From Flavobacterium psychrophilum (GTDB taxonomy: Bacteria > Bacteroidota > Bacteroidia > Flavobacteriales > Flavobacteriaceae), in NCBI GenBank assembly GCA_945872245.1, contig CAMBZB010000002.1, positions 1 to 64,000 on the forward strand: a DNA stretch of 64,000 nt. The letters are read 5' to 3'. Shown here in pieces: positions 34,350 to 41,915 of the stretch. The translations under genes and the position numbers were made by a program. The number at the start of each line of letters is the position of its first letter. Within the stretch, counting starts at the first letter, position 1. Under the pieces are notes generated by a model, which worked only from the letters and a program-made list of their open reading frames with translations, was not told where the DNA came from and searched no databases.

Positions 34350-36377
34350 TCAATTCAAATCAGTAATAATTTTTTCGAAATCTTTTGTCGGCAGCAAACA
34401 GGTTTTATTTTGGCAAAGATAAAAAAGGGTTTCGTTTTCATTAAAACGATTTTTCAAAAAAGGAAGGTTGGAGGCTTTTTCCGTTCCTGCTAGAATAATA
34501 TTTGGGAGGTAGATACTGTTTATTTTAGCACTATATTCCAATGCCAATTCTCCACAAATCCCCAATTCCTTGTGTTCTTCCGAATAATTCAATGCCAAAT
34601 CCATCCAATTGGAATACGCCGAGGGGTAGTCAACACCAGGCATGATATTATGCAACATTCGTTGGCTTACTTTTTCGTAATGGGAATTTTCAAAATAAAT
34701 ACCCAACTGAAATAAGTTTTTCCCCATTACCGAATTTGAAGCAGGAATCACGTTGTCTTCGGTTTCAAAATGGGATGTGATCAAAGCTTCGTCTAGATTG
34801 GAAGTAAAGGCAAAAAATCCCGTTTTCTCGTCAAAAAAATGTTCCAAACTGTAATCAGTCAATTGTTTGGCATTTAACAGCCATTTTTCGTCAAAAGTAA
34901 CTTCGTATAAACTAATAAACCCAGCAATAACCCAGCAATAATCCTCCAAATAGCCGTTGATGGTACTTTTCTGATTTTTATAATTGTGAAACAAGTTTCC
35001 TTCGCTTGACCATAGGTTTTTGATGATGAAGTTGGCATTCTGCAAAGCCAATTCTAAGTAGTTGACGTCTTCCATGGCTTTGTAAGCGTCAACAAATCCT
35101 TTGAGCATTATCGCATTCCAAGAAGTCAAACATTTGTCGTCCAATCTAGGTTTAGAGCGTTTTTCTCTTTCGTTAAAGAGTTTTTGTTCCCAGATTTTCT
35201 TCTTGCTTTCAAGTTCAGAAAGGGATATTTTGTTGTCTTTTGCAATTCCTTCCAAACTTTGATTTTGAATCAAGACATAATTTCCTTCTTCCCATAATCC
35301 AAAGGTGTTGATATTAAAAACCTGACTGAACAAATCAAAATCTTCACCAATAATGGTCTTCAATTCTGGAATTTTCCACACATAAAAAACACCCTCTTCC
35401 AGATGATTTTCTGCATTTAAACTATCGGCATCGAGAGCGCAATAAAATCCGCCATCTTCATTCATTAATTCCCTTTCGACGAAAGAAAGTGTTTTTTCGA
35501 TGACTTCTTTATACAAAGGATTCGACGTCAGTTTGTATGCGTCGCTGTATAAGGAAACCAATTGTCCATTGTCATAAAGCATTTTTTCGAAATGGGGAAC
35601 GTGCCATTTATTATCCACTGAATAGCGTGAAAATCCGCCGTCAACAGTGTCAAAAACTCCTCCAAATGCCATTCTGGTCAGGGTGAGATTTACAAATTCA
35701 ATTAATTCATTGTCGTTTTTTTGGTGTGCGAAACGCAACAAGAAATGATAATTATTAGGCATCATAAACTTGGGAGAACTCGCTATTCCTCCAAATTCCA
35801 AATCAAAACTCATTTTCCACTTTTCTACTAAAGCGAGAATTTGTTCTTGTGCCTCAACTGCGCTCGGGATGACATTTGGGTTTTCATTTTGGATGATTCC
35901 TATGGATTGAATTCCTTGATGTAGTTTTTCGGCATAATCAATCATTTTCTCGGGAGCGGAAAGGTATATTTCCTGTAATTGGCTAAGGGTCTGCATCCAA
36001 TCCTGCTTTCTAAAATAAGTTCCGCCCCAAACCGGTCTTCCATCTGGAAGTGTAACCACATTTAGTGGCCATCCGCCGCGACCAGTCATAATTTGAATGG
36101 CTTTCATATAGACCGCATCCACATCAGGGCGTTCTTCTCGGTCCACTTTGATGGAAATAAAATGAGCATTCATAACATTGGCGACTTCGTCGTCTTCGAA
36201 ACTTTCGTGTTCCATGACGTGGCACCAATGGCAAGCCGAATAACCGATGCTTATAATAATCAGCTTGTTTTTTTCTTTAGCTTCCGATAATGAATTTGGA
36301 TTCCAAGATTTCCAATGTACGGGATTATTGGCGTGCTGTAATAAATACGGACTGGTTTCTTGCGAAAGTTGGTTCAT
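34350..36377 (-). CDS. YyaL-type thioredoxin-domain protein (DUF255, spermatogenesis-associated 20-like)
   Basis: A 675-residue protein with an N-terminal thioredoxin-like domain (residues about 1-160) bearing SACHWCHVM with C49 and C52, followed by an alpha/alpha-barrel domain like those of N-acylglucosamine 2-epimerases. The signature MNQLSQETSPYLLQHANNPV marks the usual start at 36377; a start at 36398 would overlap the nfu gene end. It is widespread in bacteria and eukaryotes with no settled function. It is downstream of, and probably co-transcribed with, the Nfu scaffold gene. Confidence 0.9.
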   Translation of the reverse strand: MNQLSQETSPYLLQHANNPVHWKSWNPNSLSEAKEKNKLIIISIGYSACHWCHVMEHESFEDDEVANVMNAHFISIKVDREERPDVDAVYMKAIQIMTGRGGWPLNVVTLPDGRPVWGGTYFRKQDWMQTLSQLQEIYLSAPEKMIDYAEKLHQGIQSIGIIQNENPNVIPSAVEAQEQILALVEKWKMSFDLEFGGIASSPKFMMPNNYHFLLRFAHQKNDNELIEFVNLTLTRMAFGGVFDTVDGGFSRYSVDNKWHVPHFEKMLYDNGQLVSLYSDAYKLTSNPLYKEVIEKTLSFVERELMNEDGGFYCALDADSLNAENHLEEGVFYVWKIPELKTIIGEDFDLFSQVFNINTFGLWEEGNYVLIQNQSLEGIAKDNKISLSELESKKKIWEQKLFNEREKRSKPRLDDKCLTSWNAIMLKGFVDAYKAMEDVNYLELALQNANFIIKNLWSSEGNLFHNYKNQKSTINGYLEDYCWVIAGFISLYEVTFDEKWLLNAKQLTDYSLEHFFDEKTGFFAFTSNLDEALITSHFETEDNVIPASNSVMGKNLFQLGIYFENSHYEKVSQRMLHNIMPGVDYPSAYSNWMDLALNYSEEHKELGICGELALEYSAKINSIYLPNIILAGTEKASNLPFLKNRFNENETLFYLCQNKTCLLPTKDFEKIITDLN

Positions 36378-36390
36378 TTTTGAAAGCTGA

Positions 36391-37290
36391 TTATGCATTT
36401 ACCGCCTCGACGGTAATGCTTTCGTCGTTAAGCATGCTTTTCAGCATGTTTTCTATTCCGCTTTTCAGGGTAAAAGTAGAGGAAGGACAGCCGCTGCAGG
36501 CCCCTTGAAGGATAACTTTTGCCGTTTTCGTTGATTCGTCATACGATTCAAATGCAATATTTCCGCCATCGGCTTGAACCGCGGGTTTTACGTATTCTTC
36601 CAATATATTGATAATTTGTTGCGAAGTAAGGTCTAGTTTATCAAAGTTATCCGTTTTTATAGCCTCTTGTTCAACGCTTGCAGCAATCAAGTTTTCATCA
36701 AGTACAATTCCTCCGTTTTCGATATATTGTTTGATAAAAGTTCTGATTTCCAAGGTGATATCTTGCCAATCGTTGATTTCATATTTGGTTACCGATATGT
36801 AATTTTCATCAATAAAAACTTCTTTTACATAAGCGAATTTGAATAATTCTTTTGCCAAGGGAGAGGCTGACGTTTCGTCGATATTTTTAAATTCAATAGC
36901 GGTTTTAGTTAACATTCTGCTTACCACAAATTTCAAGGCTGCCGGATTTGGAGTTGTTTCTCCATAAACGGTTATGGGTTGTTTTTGCGTTTTGTTTTCT
37001 GGGGCTGTAACAATCGCACCGCCATCGGCTACAAAAGATTCTATTTGTTCCGCCACGGCATCCTTAACGTCTTCCCATTCCACAATGCTAAATTTTTCGA
37101 TTGCGATGAAATTTCCCGAGATATAGACTGTTTTTACGAAAGGCAAATAAAACAGTTGTTGTGCCAAAGGAGAATTTTTGGCCTCATCAATATTTTTGAA
37201 TTCAAAACTCTCATTTTGGGTGATAAAATCTTCGAATTCGAATTTTAATATGCTTGGGTTTTGTGTTTCTTTTATAGTTATTTTTGGCAT
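36391..37290 (-). CDS. Nfu/NifU-type iron-sulfur scaffold with duplicated N-terminal domain
   Basis: A 299-residue iron-sulfur carrier. The C-terminal NifU domain (about 215-299) has the cluster-binding C265 and C268 in GACSGCPSSTF. The N-terminal part contains two copies of the Nfu N-terminal domain, residues 3-92 and 105-195: ILKFEFEDFI, EFKNIDEAKNSPLAQQLF and KTVYISGNFIAIEK in the first correspond to ALKFVVSRML, EFKNIDETSASPLAKELF and KEVFIDENYISVTK in the second. It probably delivers clusters to apo-proteins. The leftward YyaL-type gene follows it. A TAAATTTG -7-like box lies on this strand at 37316-37309. Confidence 0.92.
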   Translation of the reverse strand: MPKITIKETQNPSILKFEFEDFITQNESFEFKNIDEAKNSPLAQQLFYLPFVKTVYISGNFIAIEKFSIVEWEDVKDAVAEQIESFVADGGAIVTAPENKTQKQPITVYGETTPNPAALKFVVSRMLTKTAIEFKNIDETSASPLAKELFKFAYVKEVFIDENYISVTKYEINDWQDITLEIRTFIKQYIENGGIVLDENLIAASVEQEAIKTDNFDKLDLTSQQIINILEEYVKPAVQADGGNIAFESYDESTKTAKVILQGACSGCPSSTFTLKSGIENMLKSMLNDESITVEAVNA

Positions 37291-37455
37291 GAGTTCTTTA
37301 ATTTTTTACAAATTTAACGAAGTTATTTTCTACTAATAACTATATTTGATATTTTAATGAATAAATTAACTTTAATCTCGTTTGAATCGAATAATTTTTC
37401 TTTTTTTACGTTGTTTTTAATTGGTACCAAAGCTCTATAATATAACACTTTTGGA

Positions 37456-38454
37456 ATGGTTCATAAAATCAAGATTTTATTAGTACTTATTCTGTTTAGC
37501 CAGAACTCTTTTTCACAGGAGGGAATTGCGGTATATTCTGATTATTTATCAGATAATTATTATTTGATTCACCCTTCAATGGCAGGAGCAGCAAACTGTG
37601 CAAAAATTAGACTTACCGCTCGAAAACAATGGTTTGATCAGGTCGATGCGCCAGCGCTCCAAACCCTAAGTTTTAATGGAAGAGTGGGGGAAAAATCTGG
37701 AATGGGAATTATACTTTTTAGCGATAAAAACGGTTATCATTCGCAGAAAGGAGTTAAGTTTAGTTATGCGCATCACATTATGTTTTCTCGCGACGAGATT
37801 GATTTAAATCAACTGTCTTTTGGTATGAGCGTAGGATTGATTCAAAGTCAATTAGACGAAACTGAGTTTTTGCAATCCGGCGATTTTGACCCTATTATTG
37901 ACGGAACCATTGTTCAAAAAGACTCTTATTTTAATATTGATATTGGGGCATCGTACAATTATTTAGATTTTTATATTCATGGAACAGTAAAGAATGCTAT
38001 TGAAACAAGAAGAGGAATTTATACGGAATATGAAAGTGATAATCTAAGAAAATATTTATTAAGTGCTGGTTATGTATTTGGAGATAAGGATAGAATATTA
38101 TGGGAGCCCTCCATTTTGTTCCAACTTGTGGATAAAACCAAAGAAAAAGCGATTGACATTAATATGAAAGCCTACAAAAATTTCGATTTCGGAAAACTTT
38201 GGGGAGGTTTGTCGTATCGAAGAAGTTTCGATGGTGCCGACTACCTTAGTGGAAACGCGATTTCTTCACAAAAACTACAATATATTACACCAATTGTTGG
38301 GGTTAATTTTCAAAATTATATGTTTGCCTATACGTATTCTCATATTTCAGGGGACATAAAATTTGATAATGGTGGCTTTCACCAAATCACTCTAGGAATC
38401 AATTTATTTTGCAAAAGAGAGAGATATGAATGCAATTGCCCCGCCATTAATTAA
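37456..38454 (+). CDS. PorP/SprF family type IX secretion outer-membrane protein
   Basis: A 332-residue protein with a signal peptide (ILLVLILFSQNSFSQ) and the PorP/SprF family opening (YSDYLSDNYYLIHPSMAGAA, then ARKQWF), followed by barrel-like strands ending near LGINLFC. Family members are outer-membrane barrels that help secrete or anchor specific type IX substrates, often encoded beside the substrate they serve. No large adhesin gene is adjacent here, so its client is unknown. The gene stands alone, with a 165-bp AT-rich gap before it and the carbonic anhydrase-like gene 33 bp after it. Confidence 0.9.
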   Translation: MVHKIKILLVLILFSQNSFSQEGIAVYSDYLSDNYYLIHPSMAGAANCAKIRLTARKQWFDQVDAPALQTLSFNGRVGEKSGMGIILFSDKNGYHSQKGVKFSYAHHIMFSRDEIDLNQLSFGMSVGLIQSQLDETEFLQSGDFDPIIDGTIVQKDSYFNIDIGASYNYLDFYIHGTVKNAIETRRGIYTEYESDNLRKYLLSAGYVFGDKDRILWEPSILFQLVDKTKEKAIDINMKAYKNFDFGKLWGGLSYRRSFDGADYLSGNAISSQKLQYITPIVGVNFQNYMFAYTYSHISGDIKFDNGGFHQITLGINLFCKRERYECNCPAIN

Positions 38455-38487
38455 TTTATTAAATCATCATACGCTTATTTATTCTGG

Positions 38488-39003
38488 ATGTCAATACTAT
38501 CTGTAAACGGGAAAACTCCAAATATACCTGAAGATTGCTATGTTGCGGAGAACGCTACTATAGTAGGCGATGTAACCTTTGGCGATTTGTGCAGCGTTTG
38601 GTTTAATGCAATTATTAGAGGTGACGTTCATTTTATTACCATTGGAAATAAAGTGAATATTCAAGATGGCGCCATTATTCACTGTACTTATCAAAAACAC
38701 CCCACTATTATAGGAAATAATGTCTCTATTGGGCACAATGCTATAGTTCACGGCTGTACTATTCACGATAATGTCTTAATAGGTATGGGCGCCATAGTGA
38801 TGGACAATTGTATTATAGAAAGCAATTCCATTATTGCCGCTGGTGCAGTTGTTACTCAAAACACAGTAGTGAAGTCTGGAAGTATCTATGCTGGGGTTCC
38901 CGCCAAAAAGGTCAAGGAGGTCGACCAGTCTGATTTTGCTGGCGAAATTGAACGTATTGCCAATAATTATGTGATGTATTCAGGCTGGTACAAAAAAGAA
39001 TAA
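38488..39003 (+). CDS. Gamma carbonic anhydrase family protein
   Basis: A 171-residue left-handed beta-helix protein of hexapeptide repeats, of the YrdA/CaiE/gamma carbonic anhydrase type. Probable zinc ligands are H65 (AIIHCTY), H83 and H88 (VSIGHNAIVHGC). Many members of this subfamily show no measured carbonic anhydrase activity, so activity is not assured. It is 33 bp after the PorP/SprF gene and converges on murI with an 7-bp gap. Confidence 0.9.
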   Translation: MSILSVNGKTPNIPEDCYVAENATIVGDVTFGDLCSVWFNAIIRGDVHFITIGNKVNIQDGAIIHCTYQKHPTIIGNNVSIGHNAIVHGCTIHDNVLIGMGAIVMDNCIIESNSIIAAGAVVTQNTVVKSGSIYAGVPAKKVKEVDQSDFAGEIERIANNYVMYSGWYKKE

Positions 39004-39010
39004 CTGAGGA

Positions 39011-39787
39011 CTAAAAATCTTTTTCAATCACTTTATATTTATTTTCTAGAATATCAGTAAGCACCTTGGTGTTAGTATTGGTATAGAAAATGGGCTCGTT
39101 TTTTTTAGCCAATGAAAACCCCACTTTTTCTCGTAAGATGTTTTCGGTTTGTTTGGCCACCGCTTCGCCCGAATCGATAATGTGAATGGTTTCTGGAATT
39201 ATCTTTTTTATTTGGGGAATCAAATAAGGATAATGGCTGCAACCTAAAACAAGATAATCAATGTTGGCTTCAACCATTGGGGATAAATAGGATTGGAGCA
39301 GTTGTGTCATTTCTGGCGAATCTATTTTACCGCTTTCGATGAGTTGAACGATGCCATGACCCACTTGTTCAATTATTTTTGTTTTCTGAAACTTCTCGGT
39401 GGTTTTGTTGAAAAGTTCACTATTTAAAGTACCCTGTGTAGCCAAAATTCCTATGGTTTGGGTTTTCGAATGCGTTGCAGCTGGTTTTATGGCTGGTTCT
39501 ATGCCAATAAACGGAACCGAATATTTTGCTCTTAATTCCTGAATGGCATTTGTGGTTGCTGTATTACAGGCGACTACAATTAATTTGCAACCCATGCTAA
39601 GCAATAACTCCGTATTTTTTATGCTTAGCGCTATAATCTCGGCCTTCGATTTTTGGCCGTAAGGGGCGTTTTTGCTATCGGCTAGGTATATGGTTTTCTC
39701 GTTGGGAAGCAAATGGTGAATAGCCGACCAAATGGAAGTTCCTCCAATGCCCGAGTCAAAGATTCCGATAGGTTGATTGTCATGCAT
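39011..39787 (-). CDS. murI: Glutamate racemase
   Basis: MurI makes D-glutamate for peptidoglycan. The two catalytic cysteines are C74 (VVACNTATTNA) and C183 (LGCSHYPYL), with the partner acid D11 in IFDSGIGG and H185. The length of 258 residues is normal. It lies downstream of the two ompH genes on the same strand but is separated from them by a strong terminator, so it is probably transcribed on its own. Confidence 0.95.
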   Translation of the reverse strand: MHDNQPIGIFDSGIGGTSIWSAIHHLLPNEKTIYLADSKNAPYGQKSKAEIIALSIKNTELLLSMGCKLIVVACNTATTNAIQELRAKYSVPFIGIEPAIKPAATHSKTQTIGILATQGTLNSELFNKTTEKFQKTKIIEQVGHGIVQLIESGKIDSPEMTQLLQSYLSPMVEANIDYLVLGCSHYPYLIPQIKKIIPETIHIIDSGEAVAKQTENILREKVGFSLAKKNEPIFYTNTNTKVLTDILENKYKVIEKDF

Positions 39788-39837
39788 AAAAACAGTAATT
39801 GCGACGGATTAAATATACTATAAATTTATATTTTAAC

Positions 39838-39878
39838 AAAAAAAACTGCTCGGTCCAATAATTGGTGAGCAGTTTTTT
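39838..39878 (-). terminator. Terminator of the bamA-ompH operon
   Basis: The 12-bp stem AAAAAACTGCTC (39840-39851) pairs with 39867-39878. A second inner palindrome, CCAATAATTGG, lies in the loop (39855-39865). Read leftward, the stem ends in a run of eight T residues, so it stops transcription coming from the ompH genes. Confidence 0.88.
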
Positions 39879-39897
39879 AAAAGGCGAATCGTTTATA

Positions 39898-40398
39898 TTA
39901 GAAACCTAAATCCTTTTTAACGTCGGCAGTCAAGTTTGTACCATCGGCAAGTAAAAGTGTAGCGCCATCCAGTATGTATTGGAAACCTTTTGCCTTACCC
40001 ACTTTTTGGATAGAAGCTTTTACTTTTTCGTAGATAGGTTTTGTAATGTCTTCTTGTTTTTGTTGTAATTCTTTCTGGGCATTTTGACCAAATTCTTGGA
40101 TTCTTTTTTGCATATCGGAAACCTCTTTTTGACGTTCTCCGTTTATTGCTTCGCTAACAGTTGAAGCTTCGGCATCATATTTTTTTAATTTTGCCTGAAA
40201 TTCTTCTGCCATTTTTTTGTAATCGGCATCGTAAGTTGTACTTAGCTTTTCGAGTTGTTTTTGAGCATCTAACATTGCTGGCATTTTTGACATGATTTCG
40301 CTCACATCAACATGGGCGGTTTTTGCTTGCGCATTAATTTTTTGGTTGGCTCCTAATATTAGTATTGAAGCAATTAGTAAAGTTTTGATTTGTTTCAT
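39898..40398 (-). CDS. OmpH/Skp family periplasmic chaperone, short form
   Basis: A 166-residue Skp-like protein: signal peptide (TLLIASILILGANQKINAQ), a start of the body domain (AKTAHVDVSEIMSKMP), then a long charged helical hairpin (about 45-125) and a closing strand (FQYILDGATLLLADG). Skp proteins carry unfolded outer-membrane proteins to the BAM complex. It follows the long OmpH gene by 39 bp and lies downstream of bamA, the common arrangement. Confidence 0.93.
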   Translation of the reverse strand: MKQIKTLLIASILILGANQKINAQAKTAHVDVSEIMSKMPAMLDAQKQLEKLSTTYDADYKKMAEEFQAKLKKYDAEASTVSEAINGERQKEVSDMQKRIQEFGQNAQKELQQKQEDITKPIYEKVKASIQKVGKAKGFQYILDGATLLLADGTNLTADVKKDLGF

Positions 40399-40437
40399 CG
40401 TTTTTAAAATATTTATTAATTAATTATTGTTTGTAAT

Positions 40438-41880
40438 CTATTTTGTTGCTTTTAATTTTTCCTCGTTTGCTTTTTTAGCGGCTTCTCTATCTTCGAGCAC
40501 TTTTTTCTTCTTTTCTTCCAGTGCTTTTTTATTGTCTTCAATCGCTTTTTTGCGATCTTCCAATATTTTTGCTCTAGCTTCCATTTGCTTTTTCTTAGCA
40601 TCTTCTACAGATATTTTTTCGGGCACTACGGATTTAGTAGTGTCAATTACTGTAGTGGGCACTTTTATATCCTCTATAATTTTTGTTTCAGAAACCGTGC
40701 CAGTTTTTTTAGCTTCTCTTTCTAATAATATTTGTTTTCTTTTTTCTTCTATTGCCTTTTTTTGATCTTCAACTGCTTTTTTGCGATCTTCCAAAATTTT
40801 TACTTTTTCCTCTGCCTGTTTTTGTTTTGCCTCAGCTGCAGCAGTGGTTTTTGATTCATCTACACTTTTTTCTGGCACAATTTCAGCTGTTTTTGATTCC
40901 GCAGGAGTTAAACCAATTTTTTTGGCTTCTCTATCCTCAATTATCTGTTTTCTTTTTTCCTCCACCGCTTTTTTACGATCCTCTACTGCTTTTTTGCGAT
41001 CCTCAATCGTTTTTGCTTTTTCATCTTCCTGTTTTTGTTTTGCCTCTGCTGCTGCTGTTTTTACCGTTTCTTTATCAGTTTCAGTACTAGTCTCGGATGT
41101 TTTTGAATCAGCGGGAGTCCCGCCACTTTTTTTGGCTTCCCTATCGATTATAAGCTGTTTTTTTCTGTCTTCTATTTCTTTTTTCTTTTGCTCTTGTAAT
41201 AATTTTCTATCGTCGAGAGCTTTATCTCTTGCCGCTTTTTTCTCGTCTAAAGCTTTCTTTCTTTCAGCAAGAGCTGGATTTTCATCAATAGCGTCTTCTT
41301 TTATTTCTTTTGCTTCTTCTGCTGCAAGTTCCTTTTTAGTGAGTTGTACTCTTTTTTCGCTTCTATTTAATACCCGTAAAACTTGGTCGCTTATATCAAA
41401 TCTTTTTGCGGCAAAAAGCATTGTTAAATCAGAAGTTATATCAAATATGAAATCATATTTTTTAGCTTCGGCAATATCTTGTATAGCTGTAAAGACTTGA
41501 TCCTGAATTGGCTTTGTCAAAACCGATTTTTGAAGCATTAAATCTCCATTAGAACCAAACCTTTTTTGCTGGTAATCCAAGTTTTCGGTTTCAAGATAAT
41601 TGATTTCGGCCTCTCTCTCGTCAATAAGCTCTTTCGTCAATAGTGCCTGCTCGGCTTTCAGGCCATCTTTTAATTTGCTTATCACGTTTTTTTTGGCTTC
41701 AACTTGTTGCTTCCATTCCTGGGCTTTTTGCTCTAGTTGGTTTTGTGCTTCAGTATAGTTAGGTATATTTTGTAAAATGTACTCCATATCAATATAGCCT
41801 ATTTTAATTCCTCGGGTTTGCGCTTGAATTGAATTTCCTATAATAAGAACTATAAATAGAATCAAAAACTGTTTTTTCAT
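40438..41880 (-). CDS. OmpH/Skp family protein with a long repeated coiled-coil extension
   Basis: Residues 1-175 form an ordinary Skp-like chaperone: signal peptide ending SIQAQ at about 21, IGYIDMEYILQNIPNY, a helical hairpin, and YDFIFDITSDLTMLFAAKRFDIS. The next 300 residues are a Lys/Glu/Asp-rich extension with four imperfect repeats of 70-77 residues, each ending in a DREAKK-like motif (246-251, 317-322, 387-392, 464-470) and containing EDRKKAVE and EEKRKQI. Skp is normally about 160-190 residues, so the extension is a true addition. Its job is unknown; a long charged periplasmic rod is one possibility. It lies 35 bp after bamA. Confidence 0.9.
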   Translation of the reverse strand: MKKQFLILFIVLIIGNSIQAQTRGIKIGYIDMEYILQNIPNYTEAQNQLEQKAQEWKQQVEAKKNVISKLKDGLKAEQALLTKELIDEREAEINYLETENLDYQQKRFGSNGDLMLQKSVLTKPIQDQVFTAIQDIAEAKKYDFIFDITSDLTMLFAAKRFDISDQVLRVLNRSEKRVQLTKKELAAEEAKEIKEDAIDENPALAERKKALDEKKAARDKALDDRKLLQEQKKKEIEDRKKQLIIDREAKKSGGTPADSKTSETSTETDKETVKTAAAEAKQKQEDEKAKTIEDRKKAVEDRKKAVEEKRKQIIEDREAKKIGLTPAESKTAEIVPEKSVDESKTTAAAEAKQKQAEEKVKILEDRKKAVEDQKKAIEEKRKQILLEREAKKTGTVSETKIIEDIKVPTTVIDTTKSVVPEKISVEDAKKKQMEARAKILEDRKKAIEDNKKALEEKKKKVLEDREAAKKANEEKLKATK

Positions 41881-41915
41881 AACTGTAATTTTTAGAAGCT
41901 TAAATCAAATTTATT

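Noticed and set aside
40752..41500. Long rightward open frames antisense to the long ompH gene
   Set aside because: They are low-complexity Ser/Phe/Leu-rich mirror images of the Lys/Glu repeats and have no promoter, signal or family; the leftward frame is a clear Skp-like protein.
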